Assembly: GCF_001936595.1 (NCBI RefSeq)
Contig: NZ_MLBG01000035.1
Location: 1-36,000 of the forward strand
Direction of reading: 5' to 3'
Length of the DNA stretch: 36,000 bases
DNA from: Desulfovibrio sp. DV
Lineage (GTDB): Bacteria; Desulfobacterota; Desulfovibrionia; Desulfovibrionales; Desulfovibrionaceae
Of the stretch, positions 15,211 to 22,718 are shown in pieces. The position numbers and the translations under genes are program-made. Position 1 is the first letter of the stretch. Every line of letters starts with the position of its first letter. The notes beneath the pieces were generated by a model that was not told where the DNA came from, did no database searches, and saw nothing but the letters and a program-made list of their open reading frames with translations.

Positions 15211-15660
15211 ATGAAAAAGTACACGATGGAAACGTCGGTTGGCATCTTTGTCCTGGCAGGCCTTTTGTGTGTTGCCTACCTGACGGTCAAACTCGGCAAA
15301 CTCGAGGTCATCGGCGGGGACGGCTACCAGGTCACGGCCAAGTTCCGGGATGTGACGGGCCTTAAAAGCGGCGCGTATGTGGAGATGGCCGGCGTGCGCA
15401 TCGGCCGGGTGTCGGGCATCGGGCTTGATCCCAAGGATCACAGCGCCCTGGTGGCCCTGACCCTGGACAAGGACGTGCACCTGACCGACGACGCCATTGC
15501 CTCCATCAAGACCAGCGGCCTTATCGGCGACAAGTTCGTCAAGATTTCCCCGGGCGGCTCCGATGATCCGCTCAAGCCCGGCGGCATGATCGTTGAAACA
15601 GAATCCTCCGTGGATCTGGGCGATCTCATTGGCAAATATGTTTTTGGCGGGGTGAAATAG
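15211..15660 (+). CDS. mlaD: MlaD-like MCE-domain lipid-binding protein
   Basis: A 149-residue protein with one N-terminal membrane anchor (SVGIFVLAGLLCVAYLTVKLG, about 9-29) and one MCE domain (about 40-120; YQVTAKFRDVTGLKSGAYVEMAGVRIGRVSGIGL, IKTSGLIGDKFVKISPGG). In E. coli six copies form a ring with a lipid channel on top of MlaFE. The length is normal for the short MlaD class. AAAAGG (15197-15202) is the likely ribosome site for ATG 15211. It follows mlaE by 57 bp and precedes mlaC by 46 bp, so all three form one operon. Confidence 0.92.
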   Translation: MKKYTMETSVGIFVLAGLLCVAYLTVKLGKLEVIGGDGYQVTAKFRDVTGLKSGAYVEMAGVRIGRVSGIGLDPKDHSALVALTLDKDVHLTDDAIASIKTSGLIGDKFVKISPGGSDDPLKPGGMIVETESSVDLGDLIGKYVFGGVK

Positions 15661-15706
15661 CCGGACTGTCGGCCCCCGGACCCTTACCTTTGCGGTGGAA
15701 TCACGT

Positions 15707-16297
15707 ATGCAGCGTTTCGCAACCCGCCTTGTGCTGAGTTTTCTTATTGTGTTCGCAACGGCTGCCAGCGCCCTGGCTGGACCGGCCACTGATACCCTGA
15801 GTACGTCGGTGGACCGTATTATCACCCTGTTGTCCGATCCGGCCTACAAGGTGTCCGACACCCGGCCCGCCATGCGGGCCAAACTCATTGCCGTCATCGG
15901 TGAAATCTTCGACATGAAGGAACTCTCCCGCCGGGCCCTTGGCCCGGAGTGGAACAAGTTCACACCGGAGCAGCAGGAGCGGTTCGTTACGGCCTTCGGC
16001 CGCCTGCTGGAAAACACCTACCTTGACAAAATTGAGAGCTACACCGATGAAAAGGTGCAGTATCTCAAAGAACAGGATCTTGGCAGCGACAAGGCCGAAG
16101 TGGCCACCAAGGTCGTTGGCAAGGGCAAGGAGATCCCCATCTCCTACCGCCTGATGGACCGCAGCGGCTGGAAGGTGTACGATGTGGTTATCGAAGGGGT
16201 GAGCCTTGTACAGAACTACCGCAGCCAGTTCGGCCAGATCCTTATGAACGAAAGCCCGGACGCCCTGATCACCAAGATCTCGGGGAAAAACACCTGA
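15707..16297 (+). CDS. mlaC: MlaC/Ttg2D-family periplasmic phospholipid shuttle
   Basis: MlaC carries phospholipid across the periplasm between the MlaD ring and the outer-membrane lipoprotein MlaA. The 196-residue product has a signal peptide (MQRFATRLVLSFLIVFATAASALA), then the MlaC fold: TLSTSVDRIITLLSDPAY, FDMKELSRRALGPEWNKFTPEQQERFVTAFGRLLENTYLDKIESY, ISYRLMDRSGWKVYDVVIEGVSLVQNYRSQFGQIL. All conserved blocks are present. ATG 15707 gives a proper signal peptide; a GTG at 15695 would add four residues. Confidence 0.92.
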   Translation: MQRFATRLVLSFLIVFATAASALAGPATDTLSTSVDRIITLLSDPAYKVSDTRPAMRAKLIAVIGEIFDMKELSRRALGPEWNKFTPEQQERFVTAFGRLLENTYLDKIESYTDEKVQYLKEQDLGSDKAEVATKVVGKGKEIPISYRLMDRSGWKVYDVVIEGVSLVQNYRSQFGQILMNESPDALITKISGKNT

Positions 16298-16337
16298 GAT
16301 TCGGGAGCCGGTGCGTGCCGGTGCCCTGCTGTTTGTT

Positions 16338-16366
16338 TTGACACCGGCCCCAAGGCGATACATAAG
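16338..16366 (+). promoter_or_regulatory. Probable sigma-70 promoter of mlaA
   Basis: A consensus -35 TTGACA (16338-16343), a 17-bp spacer and CATAAG (16361-16366, 4 of 6). It lies in the mlaC-mlaA gap and would give a leader of roughly 60 nt, so mlaA may be expressed apart from mlaEDC. Confidence 0.55.
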
Positions 16367-16431
16367 ATGTTTGAGAGATGCTTTATTGAGTTTGCTTCCA
16401 CTTGCAACGCAATAACCCGCGTGGAGTTGCC

Positions 16432-17256
16432 ATGACCGCCGCCCTGCCTCAAAAATGCATTTTGATCCTGCTTATGCTGTCGGTGCTTGCCATGACCGGG
16501 TGCCATGCTCGCAACCAGGCCAGCAAGGATTTTGGCACGGTGGCCGAACCGACTGCGGCTGCGACGCCCCAGGCCGCAGCGACTCCAGGCATTGACGACG
16601 CCCCGGCCGAAGCCTCCTACGCGCCAACCCCGGACCCGCTGTACCGCTGGAACAAATTCTGGTTTGGTTTCAACGATCTTTTCTATGGCGGCCTCATGCG
16701 TCCCTTTGCCAAGGGCTACGCCTTTGTGGTGCCAAAGCCGGTGCGCTCGGGCCTGACCAACGCCTATCAGAACTTCATCTTCCCGATTCGCTTCTTAAAC
16801 GCCCTGCTGCAGCTGGATTTCAAGAAGGCTTCCAAGGAATTCGGGCGCTTCATGATCAACAGCACCCTTGGCATCGGCGGCCTTATAGACGTAGCCAAGG
16901 CTGATCCCAATCTGGCCCCGGGCAACGAAGACTTCGGCCAGACCCTGGGCTATTGGGGTGCAGGCGACGGCTTCTACATCGTGTGGCCCCTGCTTGGCCC
17001 CTCCACCCTGCGCGATACCGTGGGCATGGCCGGCGATGCCGCAGCCAATCCGCTCACCTGGATATTCGGCCCCTGGTCCTTCGGCGGCGAGGACAATCCC
17101 TGGTACTGGTCCTACATCATCAAGGGCGGCGATGTGTTCAACAACATGCCAAACACCCTTGAATCCTATGACAGCATCGTCAAGCCGGCGGTCGATCCCT
17201 ACACCGCCGTCAAGGACGCCTACATCCAATACCGACGAAACGCCGTCTCCCAGTAA
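16432..17256 (+). CDS. mlaA: MlaA (VacJ) family outer-membrane lipoprotein
   Basis: MlaA removes phospholipids from the outer leaflet of the outer membrane and passes them to MlaC. The 274-residue product has a lipoprotein signal with lipobox LAMTGC, a short Ala/Pro-rich linker, then the VacJ domain: DPLYRWNKFWFGFNDLFYGGLMRPFAKGY, FIFPIRFLNALLQLDFKKASKEFGRFMINSTLGIGGLIDVA, EDFGQTLGYWGAGDGFYIVWPLLGPSTLRDTVG. GGAG (16423-16426) lies 5 bp before ATG 16432; an open frame from TTG 16402 is longer but lacks a ribosome site. It closes the mla group and is followed by a strong terminator. Confidence 0.93.
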   Translation: MTAALPQKCILILLMLSVLAMTGCHARNQASKDFGTVAEPTAAATPQAAATPGIDDAPAEASYAPTPDPLYRWNKFWFGFNDLFYGGLMRPFAKGYAFVVPKPVRSGLTNAYQNFIFPIRFLNALLQLDFKKASKEFGRFMINSTLGIGGLIDVAKADPNLAPGNEDFGQTLGYWGAGDGFYIVWPLLGPSTLRDTVGMAGDAAANPLTWIFGPWSFGGEDNPWYWSYIIKGGDVFNNMPNTLESYDSIVKPAVDPYTAVKDAYIQYRRNAVSQ

Positions 17257-17270
17257 CGGCAAGCCAGGCA

Positions 17271-17303
17271 AACGCCGCCGCGCCCCTGCGCGGCGGCGTT
17301 TTT
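17271..17303 (+). terminator. Intrinsic terminator of the mla genes
   Basis: ACGCCGCCGCG (17272-17282) pairs perfectly with CGCGGCGGCGT (17289-17299) around a 6-nt loop, followed by a TTTTT tract (17299-17303). It lies 15 bp after mlaA and only 9 bp before the AraC-family gene's ATG. Confidence 0.9.
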
Positions 17304-17312
17304 CATGGACCC

Positions 17313-18167
17313 ATGGACACTCCCCCGGCCAAGACCCCGGCCGATACGGCCACTGCCAGCGAACTGCCCATCTGCGGCGGCGTCCTGGCCCTCAGCGCCC
17401 GCTATCGCACCCAGCGCTTTTCCCGACACGCCCACGAGGAATACGCCCTTGGCCGCATTGATTCCGGCGCCCTGGGCTTTCGCTACCGAGGCTGTCAGGT
17501 GGTCGCCGCACCGGGAAGCCTCAGTCTGGCCCAGCCCGGCGTGCCCCATGACGGCGGTCCGGCCGTGCCCGAGGGCTGGCGCTACCGCATGTTCTATCTG
17601 CCGCCCCAGGCCCTGTCCCTGGTGCTGCCGCCGGGCGCGCCACCGCCGCATTTCCGCCCGGGCATGGTGGAAGACCCTCCCCTGTCCGCCCTTTTTTCCC
17701 GCACCCACCATCTGCTCCTGGCCCCCTATCCGGCCACCCTGGCCAAACAGACCCAGCTGCTCATCCTGCTTGCCGCCTGGATCGCCCGGCACGGCGACGA
17801 CCACCCTATTGCCCCGCAAAGCCGCCAGGAACCAAGGGCCGTGCGCCTGACTCTGGAGATTCTGGCCGCGCGCTATGCCGAGGATATCCGCCTGGAAGAG
17901 CTGGCCGCCGCCGCCGGACTCTCGCCCTGGCATCTGGCCCGGGCCGTGACCCGCCAGACCGGACTGCCGCCCCATGCCCATCTGCTGGAATGTCGCTGCC
18001 GGGCTGCCCGCGACCGGCTGGCCGGGCCGCAACCCCTGGCCGATATTGCAGCCGAGGTCGGCTTTGCCGACCAGAGCCACATGACCCGGGCCTTTCGGGC
18101 CCGGTTTGGCCTGCCTCCTGGAGCATGGCGCAAGATTATTCAAGAAAGCGGCGTGCACACCCGGTAG
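17313..18167 (+). CDS. AraC-family transcriptional regulator
   Basis: A 284-residue regulator with an N-terminal cupin-type ligand domain (about 20-110; RHAHEEYALGRIDSGALGFRYRG, APGSLSLAQPGVPHDG) and the C-terminal double helix-turn-helix (about 180-280; LEELAAAAGLSPWHLARAVTRQTGLPPHAHLLECR and LADIAAEVGFADQSHMTRAFRARFGLPPGAWR). It is the type often found next to EamA or LysE exporters, and an EamA exporter follows 34 bp later. ATG 17313 has no ribosome site and lies just after the mla terminator, so either the message is leaderless or its promoter lies within mlaA. Confidence 0.92.
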   Translation: MDTPPAKTPADTATASELPICGGVLALSARYRTQRFSRHAHEEYALGRIDSGALGFRYRGCQVVAAPGSLSLAQPGVPHDGGPAVPEGWRYRMFYLPPQALSLVLPPGAPPPHFRPGMVEDPPLSALFSRTHHLLLAPYPATLAKQTQLLILLAAWIARHGDDHPIAPQSRQEPRAVRLTLEILAARYAEDIRLEELAAAAGLSPWHLARAVTRQTGLPPHAHLLECRCRAARDRLAGPQPLADIAAEVGFADQSHMTRAFRARFGLPPGAWRKIIQESGVHTR

Positions 18168-18169
18168 CT

Positions 18170-18192
18170 TCCGTCATCACCCATGACGGAGG
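18170..18192 (+). promoter_or_regulatory. Hairpin overlapping the ribosome site of the EamA exporter
   Basis: TCCGTCAT (18170-18177) pairs with ATGACGGA (18183-18190) around a 5-nt loop. The right arm overlaps the GGAGG (18188-18192) used by ATG 18202, so it could dampen translation between the two genes. Confidence 0.4.
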
Positions 18193-18201
18193 TCGTTTCC
18201 C

Positions 18202-19131
18202 ATGTCGTCTCGCCTAAAGGCCGTCTCGGCCCTGCTCGCTGCCATGGTGCTGGTTGGCTCGTCGGTTGCCGTCGGGCGCACCATGACCGCTGCCCTGCCG
18301 CTCTATTTCGCCTCCCTGGCCCGGTTTGCCCTGGCCAGCCTCGTGCTGGTGCCCCTGGTCGTCCTGGTCGAGGGCCGCTTTCCCCGGGTATCGCGGCGAA
18401 CCGGCGGAGCCCTTTTTGCCCAGGCCGTGTGCGGTTCATTCCTTTTTACGGCCTGCCTGCTTTCCGGTCTGGCCCTGACCGGGGCTGCCCAGGCCGGCGT
18501 CATCGCGGCAGCCACACCGGCCGCCGTGGCCATCCTGGGCCGGCTCCTGTTCCGGGAACGGCTGGGCAAAGCCGCCCTGGCCGGGATTGCCTGCACCACC
18601 TGCGGCATCGCCATCCTGGGAACCGAGCCCGGAGTCGCTGCCGTTGGCCCGTCGCCCGTTCTCGGGAACCTGCTTGTCCTTTGCGCCGTGGGTTTTGAGG
18701 CCGTCTTTTTGCTGCTTCGCCGCACGGTGCGCGAACCGCTGTCCCCCCTGGCGGCGGCCACGTGGGTATCGCTGCTCGGCTGTCTGCTGTTTCTTGGGCC
18801 GGGGCTGTGGCAGGGATGGCAGCTCAGTCCGCATGACATCACCCTCAAAAGCGCTGGCGAGGTCGTCTACTACGCCCTTGGCGTGACGGCGGCGGCCTAT
18901 ATGCTGTGGTTTTACGGCGTGGTGCGGGTGGATGCGGCCACAGCCGGCGTGGCTACCGGCATGATGCCGGTGGCGGCGTTGGCTTTTGCGGCGTTGTGGT
19001 GCGGGGAGACGGTCGGTTGGCGGGAAATGGCCGGCTGCGCCGGGGTGCTGGCCGGCATCCTGTGCCTGTCGCTGGGGGGCAAGGCCAAAACCAGCGCGGC
19101 CACGGAGCAATCCCGTGGCCGCGCGCTATGA
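18202..19131 (+). CDS. EamA/DMT-superfamily exporter
   Basis: A 309-residue inner-membrane protein with about ten hydrophobic segments in two EamA repeats (about 5-140 and 150-290). Typical motifs are LVGSSVAVGRTMTAALPLYFASLARFALASLVLVPLV and, at the end of the first half, AATPAAVAILGRLLFRERLG; the second repeat ends MMPVAALAFAALWCGETVGWREMAGCAGVLAGI. Members export amino acids or metabolites, and the substrate is not shown here. GGAGG lies 9 bp upstream. The AraC gene just before it is its likely regulator. A 12-bp hairpin (19094-19124) lies within its last codons. Confidence 0.92.
   Translation: MSSRLKAVSALLAAMVLVGSSVAVGRTMTAALPLYFASLARFALASLVLVPLVVLVEGRFPRVSRRTGGALFAQAVCGSFLFTACLLSGLALTGAAQAGVIAAATPAAVAILGRLLFRERLGKAALAGIACTTCGIAILGTEPGVAAVGPSPVLGNLLVLCAVGFEAVFLLLRRTVREPLSPLAAATWVSLLGCLLFLGPGLWQGWQLSPHDITLKSAGEVVYYALGVTAAAYMLWFYGVVRVDAATAGVATGMMPVAALAFAALWCGETVGWREMAGCAGVLAGILCLSLGGKAKTSAATEQSRGRAL
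19094..19124 (+). terminator. Hairpin within the 3' end of the EamA gene
   Basis: GCGCGGCCACGG (19094-19105) pairs with CCGTGGCCGCGC (19113-19124) around a 7-nt loop, ending 5 bp before the stop codon. No T tract follows. It may protect or end the transcript. Confidence 0.4.
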
Positions 19132-19189
19132 TCATGACGCCTACGCTCATCGATGTGGGACCATGCCTGATCAAATCAAACTTCCCCCA

Positions 19190-19245
19190 GGTGGGATTCC
19201 AAAGGGCTCAGCCCTTTGGCCGCCGGAGGCACTCTTCCTCTTCTC
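19190..19245 (+). repeat. Dispersed intergenic repeat, copy 3
   Basis: CCAAAGGGCT (19199-19208) pairs with AGCCCTTTGG (19210-19219), followed by CCGCCGGAGGC and a C/T-rich tail with CTCTTCCTCTTCTC. The core GGCCGCCGGAG (19218-19228) is the reverse complement of the core in copies 1 and 2, and the order hairpin, core, pyrimidine tail is the same. It separates the convergent EamA and SPOR genes. Confidence 0.55.
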
Positions 19246-19260
19246 TCTACACGCCCCCGG

Positions 19261-20199
19261 CTAGGAGCCTGACGCCTTGGGCGGCGGGGGCACGTACCCG
19301 TCGGGCAGGGGCGGGGCCGGTTCCACGATGGGCGGGGCGATGTTGCCCGACTGTTTGGGTGAGGTGGCTTTGGCTGCGCCGGCCGGGGCCACCTTGGCGG
19401 CAGCGCCGCCAAAGGCCTTGGCCGGGGCCACCCGGTCCACAGGCCGTTCCTCGGTCAGGCGCGGCTCGGTCACGCCGGCAGCGAACAACTCGCCTTCAAG
19501 TTCGGCCCGGTTGCCTTCCTTGACGGCATAGACCTTGTAGAAGGTCTTGTTGTTGAGCTTGCCCTGGTCCATCCGGGTGGAAAATCCCCGGCCCTCCAAG
19601 GTGGTCATGAGTTCGCCAGCTTTTTCACTGTGGGCAAAGGAGCCGACCATGAAGGTAAACGTGGCCCGATCCGATGGTGCGCCGGCCGGTTCAGGCGTCG
19701 GCGCGGCGGCCGCTCCCGGCTGGGCCGCCTGAGGCGTTGCCATGGCTGCGCCCTGGCCGGCCCCGGGCATGGGCGCCGTCCCGGATGCCGGGGCCGCCGG
19801 GGCTCCCGTCTCCGGGTTTTGCCCGTCTGGGGCACCGGGTTTGAAGGGCTTGGGCGCGAACCTGGCATCGGTTACCGGCGGGACCGGTTCCACCACGGGC
19901 GGCGCAATGGTCCGCGAGCCCCCGCCCTGGGGCGAGGCCACGGGAGGTGGCGGCGGCGTGTACGGGGCCGACGCGACAGGCGGGGCCGGCATCGGCTCCG
20001 GGGCGTAGGGCGCAGGCGGGGCCTGTCTGGGCGCAACCGGCGGGGCCGGGGGGGGCGCAGACTGGCGCGACCAACCCGTGTCGCTTGGCGATTCAGGGGC
20101 CGGATGGCCCAGAATCTCCTTTTCAAAATCCTTGTTGGCAGCACAGCCGGACAAGCATACGGCCAGTACGGCCGAAACGGCAATAAAACGACGCTTCAA
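19261..20199 (-). CDS. SPOR-domain lipoprotein, proline-rich
   Basis: A 312-residue envelope protein. It has a lipoprotein signal (VSAVLAVCLSGC, Cys19), then about 150 residues rich in Pro and Ala (likely extended across the periplasm), then a SPOR domain (about 180-250; ATFTFMVGSFAHSEKAGELMTTLEGRGFSTRMD and FYKVYAVKEGNRAELEGELFAAG). SPOR domains bind peptidoglycan stripped of stem peptides, often at division sites. The start codon is TTG at 20199, supported by GGAGGAGG 5 bp upstream. The phrase IAPP-V/I-VEP-PP occurs twice, flanking the SPOR part. It is the last gene of a minus-strand envelope run. Confidence 0.88.
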   Translation of the reverse strand: MKRRFIAVSAVLAVCLSGCAANKDFEKEILGHPAPESPSDTGWSRQSAPPPAPPVAPRQAPPAPYAPEPMPAPPVASAPYTPPPPPVASPQGGGSRTIAPPVVEPVPPVTDARFAPKPFKPGAPDGQNPETGAPAAPASGTAPMPGAGQGAAMATPQAAQPGAAAAPTPEPAGAPSDRATFTFMVGSFAHSEKAGELMTTLEGRGFSTRMDQGKLNNKTFYKVYAVKEGNRAELEGELFAAGVTEPRLTEERPVDRVAPAKAFGGAAAKVAPAGAAKATSPKQSGNIAPPIVEPAPPLPDGYVPPPPKASGS

Positions 20200-20237
20200 G
20201 AACGCCTCCTCCCTGTCGCAAGTGGCGTGGGTCCGGC

Positions 20238-20642
20238 TCAGCCGAGGCCCACGAGCCGGCTCAAGGTTTCCTTGGCGGCGTGAAAATGCACCATGGCAGC
20301 GGCCAGTGCGTCCGGCGCGTTGTTGCGGGCGGCCTTCTCCACGGCGGCAGCAGCCCGGCTGAGGGCCAGCGCGCCAATGGAGGCAGCGGAACTTTTGATG
20401 GTGTGGGCCTGCAGGATCACACTGGCCAGATCGCCAGCCTCGTAGGCCTCGTCAAGGAGCGTGCGCCGTTTGGCCACTTCATGCCAGATACAATCGAAAA
20501 TCCGCCTGAAACCGTCCGGATCAATACCCATATGCAACCGTGCACCTTCCGGATCGAAGGTCGCCGGCCACCCGGTCCCGGTTACCCGATGCTCCTCGTC
20601 GGCGTCAGCCGCCGCCCCCCCGCATGGGAACAACCCTTTCAT
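20238..20642 (-). CDS. Stand-alone histidine phosphotransfer (Hpt) protein
   Basis: A 134-residue protein whose second half is an Hpt four-helix domain: FRRIFDCIWHEVAKRRTLLDEAYEAGDLASVILQAHTIKSSAASIGALALSRAAAAVEKAA. The phosphorylatable His is H80 in AHTIKSSAA. Such proteins relay phosphate between a hybrid kinase's receiver and another receiver. The ATG at 20642 is chosen for GGAGG 4 bp upstream; a longer open frame overlaps the L,D-transpeptidase gene. The first 35 residues show no fold I recognise. A hybrid kinase is encoded at 29533-33687 and could be its partner, but that is speculation. Confidence 0.85.
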   Translation of the reverse strand: MKGLFPCGGAAADADEEHRVTGTGWPATFDPEGARLHMGIDPDGFRRIFDCIWHEVAKRRTLLDEAYEAGDLASVILQAHTIKSSAASIGALALSRAAAAVEKAARNNAPDALAAAMVHFHAAKETLSRLVGLG

Positions 20643-20653
20643 GGAACCTCCAT

Positions 20654-20675
20654 GGGAAACACCCCCGCGTTTCCC
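20654..20675. other. Small inverted repeat between the L,D-transpeptidase and Hpt genes
   Basis: GGGAAAC (20654-20660) pairs with GTTTCCC (20669-20675) around an 8-nt loop in the 64-bp gap. No T tract follows in either direction, so its role is unclear. Confidence 0.35.
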
Positions 20676-20706
20676 CGGGCCTGCCACTCGTGCCCTGTCG
20701 ATGCAA

Positions 20707-21684
20707 TCAGTCCAGAAAGACCACTTCCGTACCGACGTCAATCATTTTGGCCATGTCCTTGCCTTCGTCGTTGCGCATCCGGATGCAGCCGCTGGTGACG
20801 GGCCGGCCGATGGAATTGGGATTATTGTTGCCGTGAATACGGAATCCGTAGCCATGGGACAGGATGATCTTAAACGGTCCCATGGGGTTGTCCTTGACGC
20901 CCGGTCCCACATATTCCGGCAGCGGTTTGCCCTTTTTAAGCGCCCGCTCCTTCATGGCCGGGGTCGGCCGCCAGGATGGCTCGAAATTGATCCCCGTCAC
21001 CACGCCCCAGCCCTGGGGTGCTTCCATGTCCCGCCCCGGCACGGCCACGACATACAGACGCACCAGCTGCCGCGAGCCATCAGGGAGATTCTCGTAGAGA
21101 TAGAGCTTGCGCTGCGACATGTGGACTTCGATGGCATAGCGGTTTTTGCGGGCATTGTACGCCGCTGCGTCTTCCGGGGCCACGGACGTGCCGGCCCCGC
21201 CTGTCGGGGCCAGGGTGGCCAGGAAACGGTCCAGTCCGCCGCCGTCGGCAACCGGCACATAGGCCGACAGGGCCGGGGGCGGTGCGAGTTTGCCCGGGGC
21301 TTCCCGGGGGGCGGCAGCAGGCAACGCGGGGGGTTTGGCGGCAACAGCCTTGGCCGGAGCGCTTCCCGGCCGCACCACGCCGGGATCAATGCGCGCGGCA
21401 TAGGCCGGCATGGGCGCGATGTCGTCAAAACCGGTCAGAAAACCGCCGTGGACATAGCCGGACACCCCGTCAGCCAGGGTCACGGCCACATACTCTCCCT
21501 GGCGTCCGGTCACGGTCACGGCCTCGCCGGCCCGAAGGGCCCGGATCATGGGCGCTGCGCCATCCGGCTCCCGCCGCAGCATAAGCCCCTGCAGGCGCAC
21601 CGCTTCCGTCCGCTGAGCCGCCGCGTTGCCGGACGCGGCAAAAAGCACTCCCAGCACCAGTACCGATAAAACCCATCCCCGCAT
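20707..21684 (-). CDS. L,D-transpeptidase (YkuD domain) with N-terminal SH3-like domain
   Basis: A 325-residue periplasmic enzyme that forms 3-3 peptidoglycan cross-links or attaches proteins to the wall. It has a signal peptide (MRGWVLSVLVLGVLFAASGNAAA), a bacterial SH3-like region (about 25-85; LQGLMLRREPDGAAPMIRALRAGEAVTVTGRQGEYVAV), a Pro/Ala linker, and a YkuD domain (about 190-325) with IHGNNNPNSIGRP and the catalytic SGCIRM. The ATG at 21684 is preferred because GGAGGG precedes it at good spacing and the signal peptide follows directly; upstream in-frame starts add a non-conserved stretch. All catalytic residues appear present. Confidence 0.9.
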   Translation of the reverse strand: MRGWVLSVLVLGVLFAASGNAAAQRTEAVRLQGLMLRREPDGAAPMIRALRAGEAVTVTGRQGEYVAVTLADGVSGYVHGGFLTGFDDIAPMPAYAARIDPGVVRPGSAPAKAVAAKPPALPAAAPREAPGKLAPPPALSAYVPVADGGGLDRFLATLAPTGGAGTSVAPEDAAAYNARKNRYAIEVHMSQRKLYLYENLPDGSRQLVRLYVVAVPGRDMEAPQGWGVVTGINFEPSWRPTPAMKERALKKGKPLPEYVGPGVKDNPMGPFKIILSHGYGFRIHGNNNPNSIGRPVTSGCIRMRNDEGKDMAKMIDVGTEVVFLD

Positions 21685-21786
21685 TGCTCCCATCCCTCCG
21701 AGGCACCTTGCCAACCTTTTCCGATCAGGCTTTGCCATACCAAAGTGCGTCCCGATACGCCAACCCCCACGTTGGGCAGGCCGCAC

Positions 21787-22692
21787 TCAGGCTGTCTTGT
21801 AACGCACCAGCGGCCGCCGGCGCCCGGTTTGCCGGGCATAGGCCACATCCGGCCAGCCCAAGGCGACCACGGCATACACCGATTCCCCGCGCGGCACACC
21901 CGCCGCTGTCTTGACCCGCCGGTCATGGCGCATGGCCTCCACGGCGTAGCCGATCAAACAGCTTCCCAGCCCCAGGCAGTGGGCGGCAAGCAGCATGTTT
22001 CCGGCCGCCAGCAGGGCGTCTTCGGCCGGGCAGCTCGCCCCGGGCTGCGCACCGATGATCACGACGGCCGTGGCCCCGTGAAAGAGGCGGTCCGTGCGAT
22101 CACGTTCCCAATCAACCAGAGCGGCGGCCACCGAGGCATAATACTCGCGGTAATACTGCTCCAGTTCCGGGCGGCCGATCAGGCTGTAGACCCGGCGAAA
22201 AAGCGCATTGGCGGCAAGCTTGTTGAGCCGTGCGAAAAAACCGGCCACGGCCTGCCCAAGTTCCAGCACCGCCGCCCGCGACGTCAGCACCGTAAAGGTC
22301 CAGGCCTGGGAATTGGTGCCGGACGGTGCGGTCACCGCCGCCCGTACCAGATCCTCAAGGACCGGTCCGGGCACGGCCCGGTCCGTAAAGCGCCGGCAGG
22401 AACGCCGCGACCGGAGCAGATCGACAAGTTGCCCGGCCGGGAATGCTCCCGGGGCGATCACCTCGCCCGTCGGTTCGATCACGGCATAGGCCCCGGCCCA
22501 GGGATCGGCATCGGCCAGGGAAACCGCCCCGGCCGGGCACACGGCCTGGCAATGCCCGCAACCGATGCAGCGCGCGGCAACCACCCGGGCCAGCCCGTTT
22601 GACAGGGCCAAAACTCCTGACGGACACACTGAAACACACTCGCCGCAACCGACGCAGATGCTCGCGTCGATGCCAGGCACCCCCTCCCGCAT
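21787..22692 (-). CDS. Nitroreductase-family protein with N-terminal 2x[4Fe-4S] ferredoxin domain
   Basis: A 301-residue cytoplasmic oxidoreductase. The first 60 residues carry two CxxCxxCxxxC motifs (CVGCGECVSVC and CIGCGHCQAVC), so a bacterial ferredoxin domain should feed electrons to the FMN-binding nitroreductase domain (about 85-295; RSRRSCRRFTDRAVP, VTAPSGTNSQAWTFTVL, ALLAAGNMLLAAHCLGLGSCLIGY, VALGWPDV). Such fusions are typical of anaerobes, and the natural substrate is generally unknown. The start is supported by AAAGGGGAG upstream. It sits between two wall enzymes without obvious functional connection. Confidence 0.92.
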   Translation of the reverse strand: MREGVPGIDASICVGCGECVSVCPSGVLALSNGLARVVAARCIGCGHCQAVCPAGAVSLADADPWAGAYAVIEPTGEVIAPGAFPAGQLVDLLRSRRSCRRFTDRAVPGPVLEDLVRAAVTAPSGTNSQAWTFTVLTSRAAVLELGQAVAGFFARLNKLAANALFRRVYSLIGRPELEQYYREYYASVAAALVDWERDRTDRLFHGATAVVIIGAQPGASCPAEDALLAAGNMLLAAHCLGLGSCLIGYAVEAMRHDRRVKTAAGVPRGESVYAVVALGWPDVAYARQTGRRRPLVRYKTA

Positions 22693-22718
22693 ACCCCGTA
22701 CTCCCCTTTCCCGTCTCG

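Noticed and set aside
20461-21669. 402-residue plus-strand open frame over the L,D-transpeptidase
   Set aside because: Antisense to the YkuD and SH3-like domains; composition typical of shadow frames.
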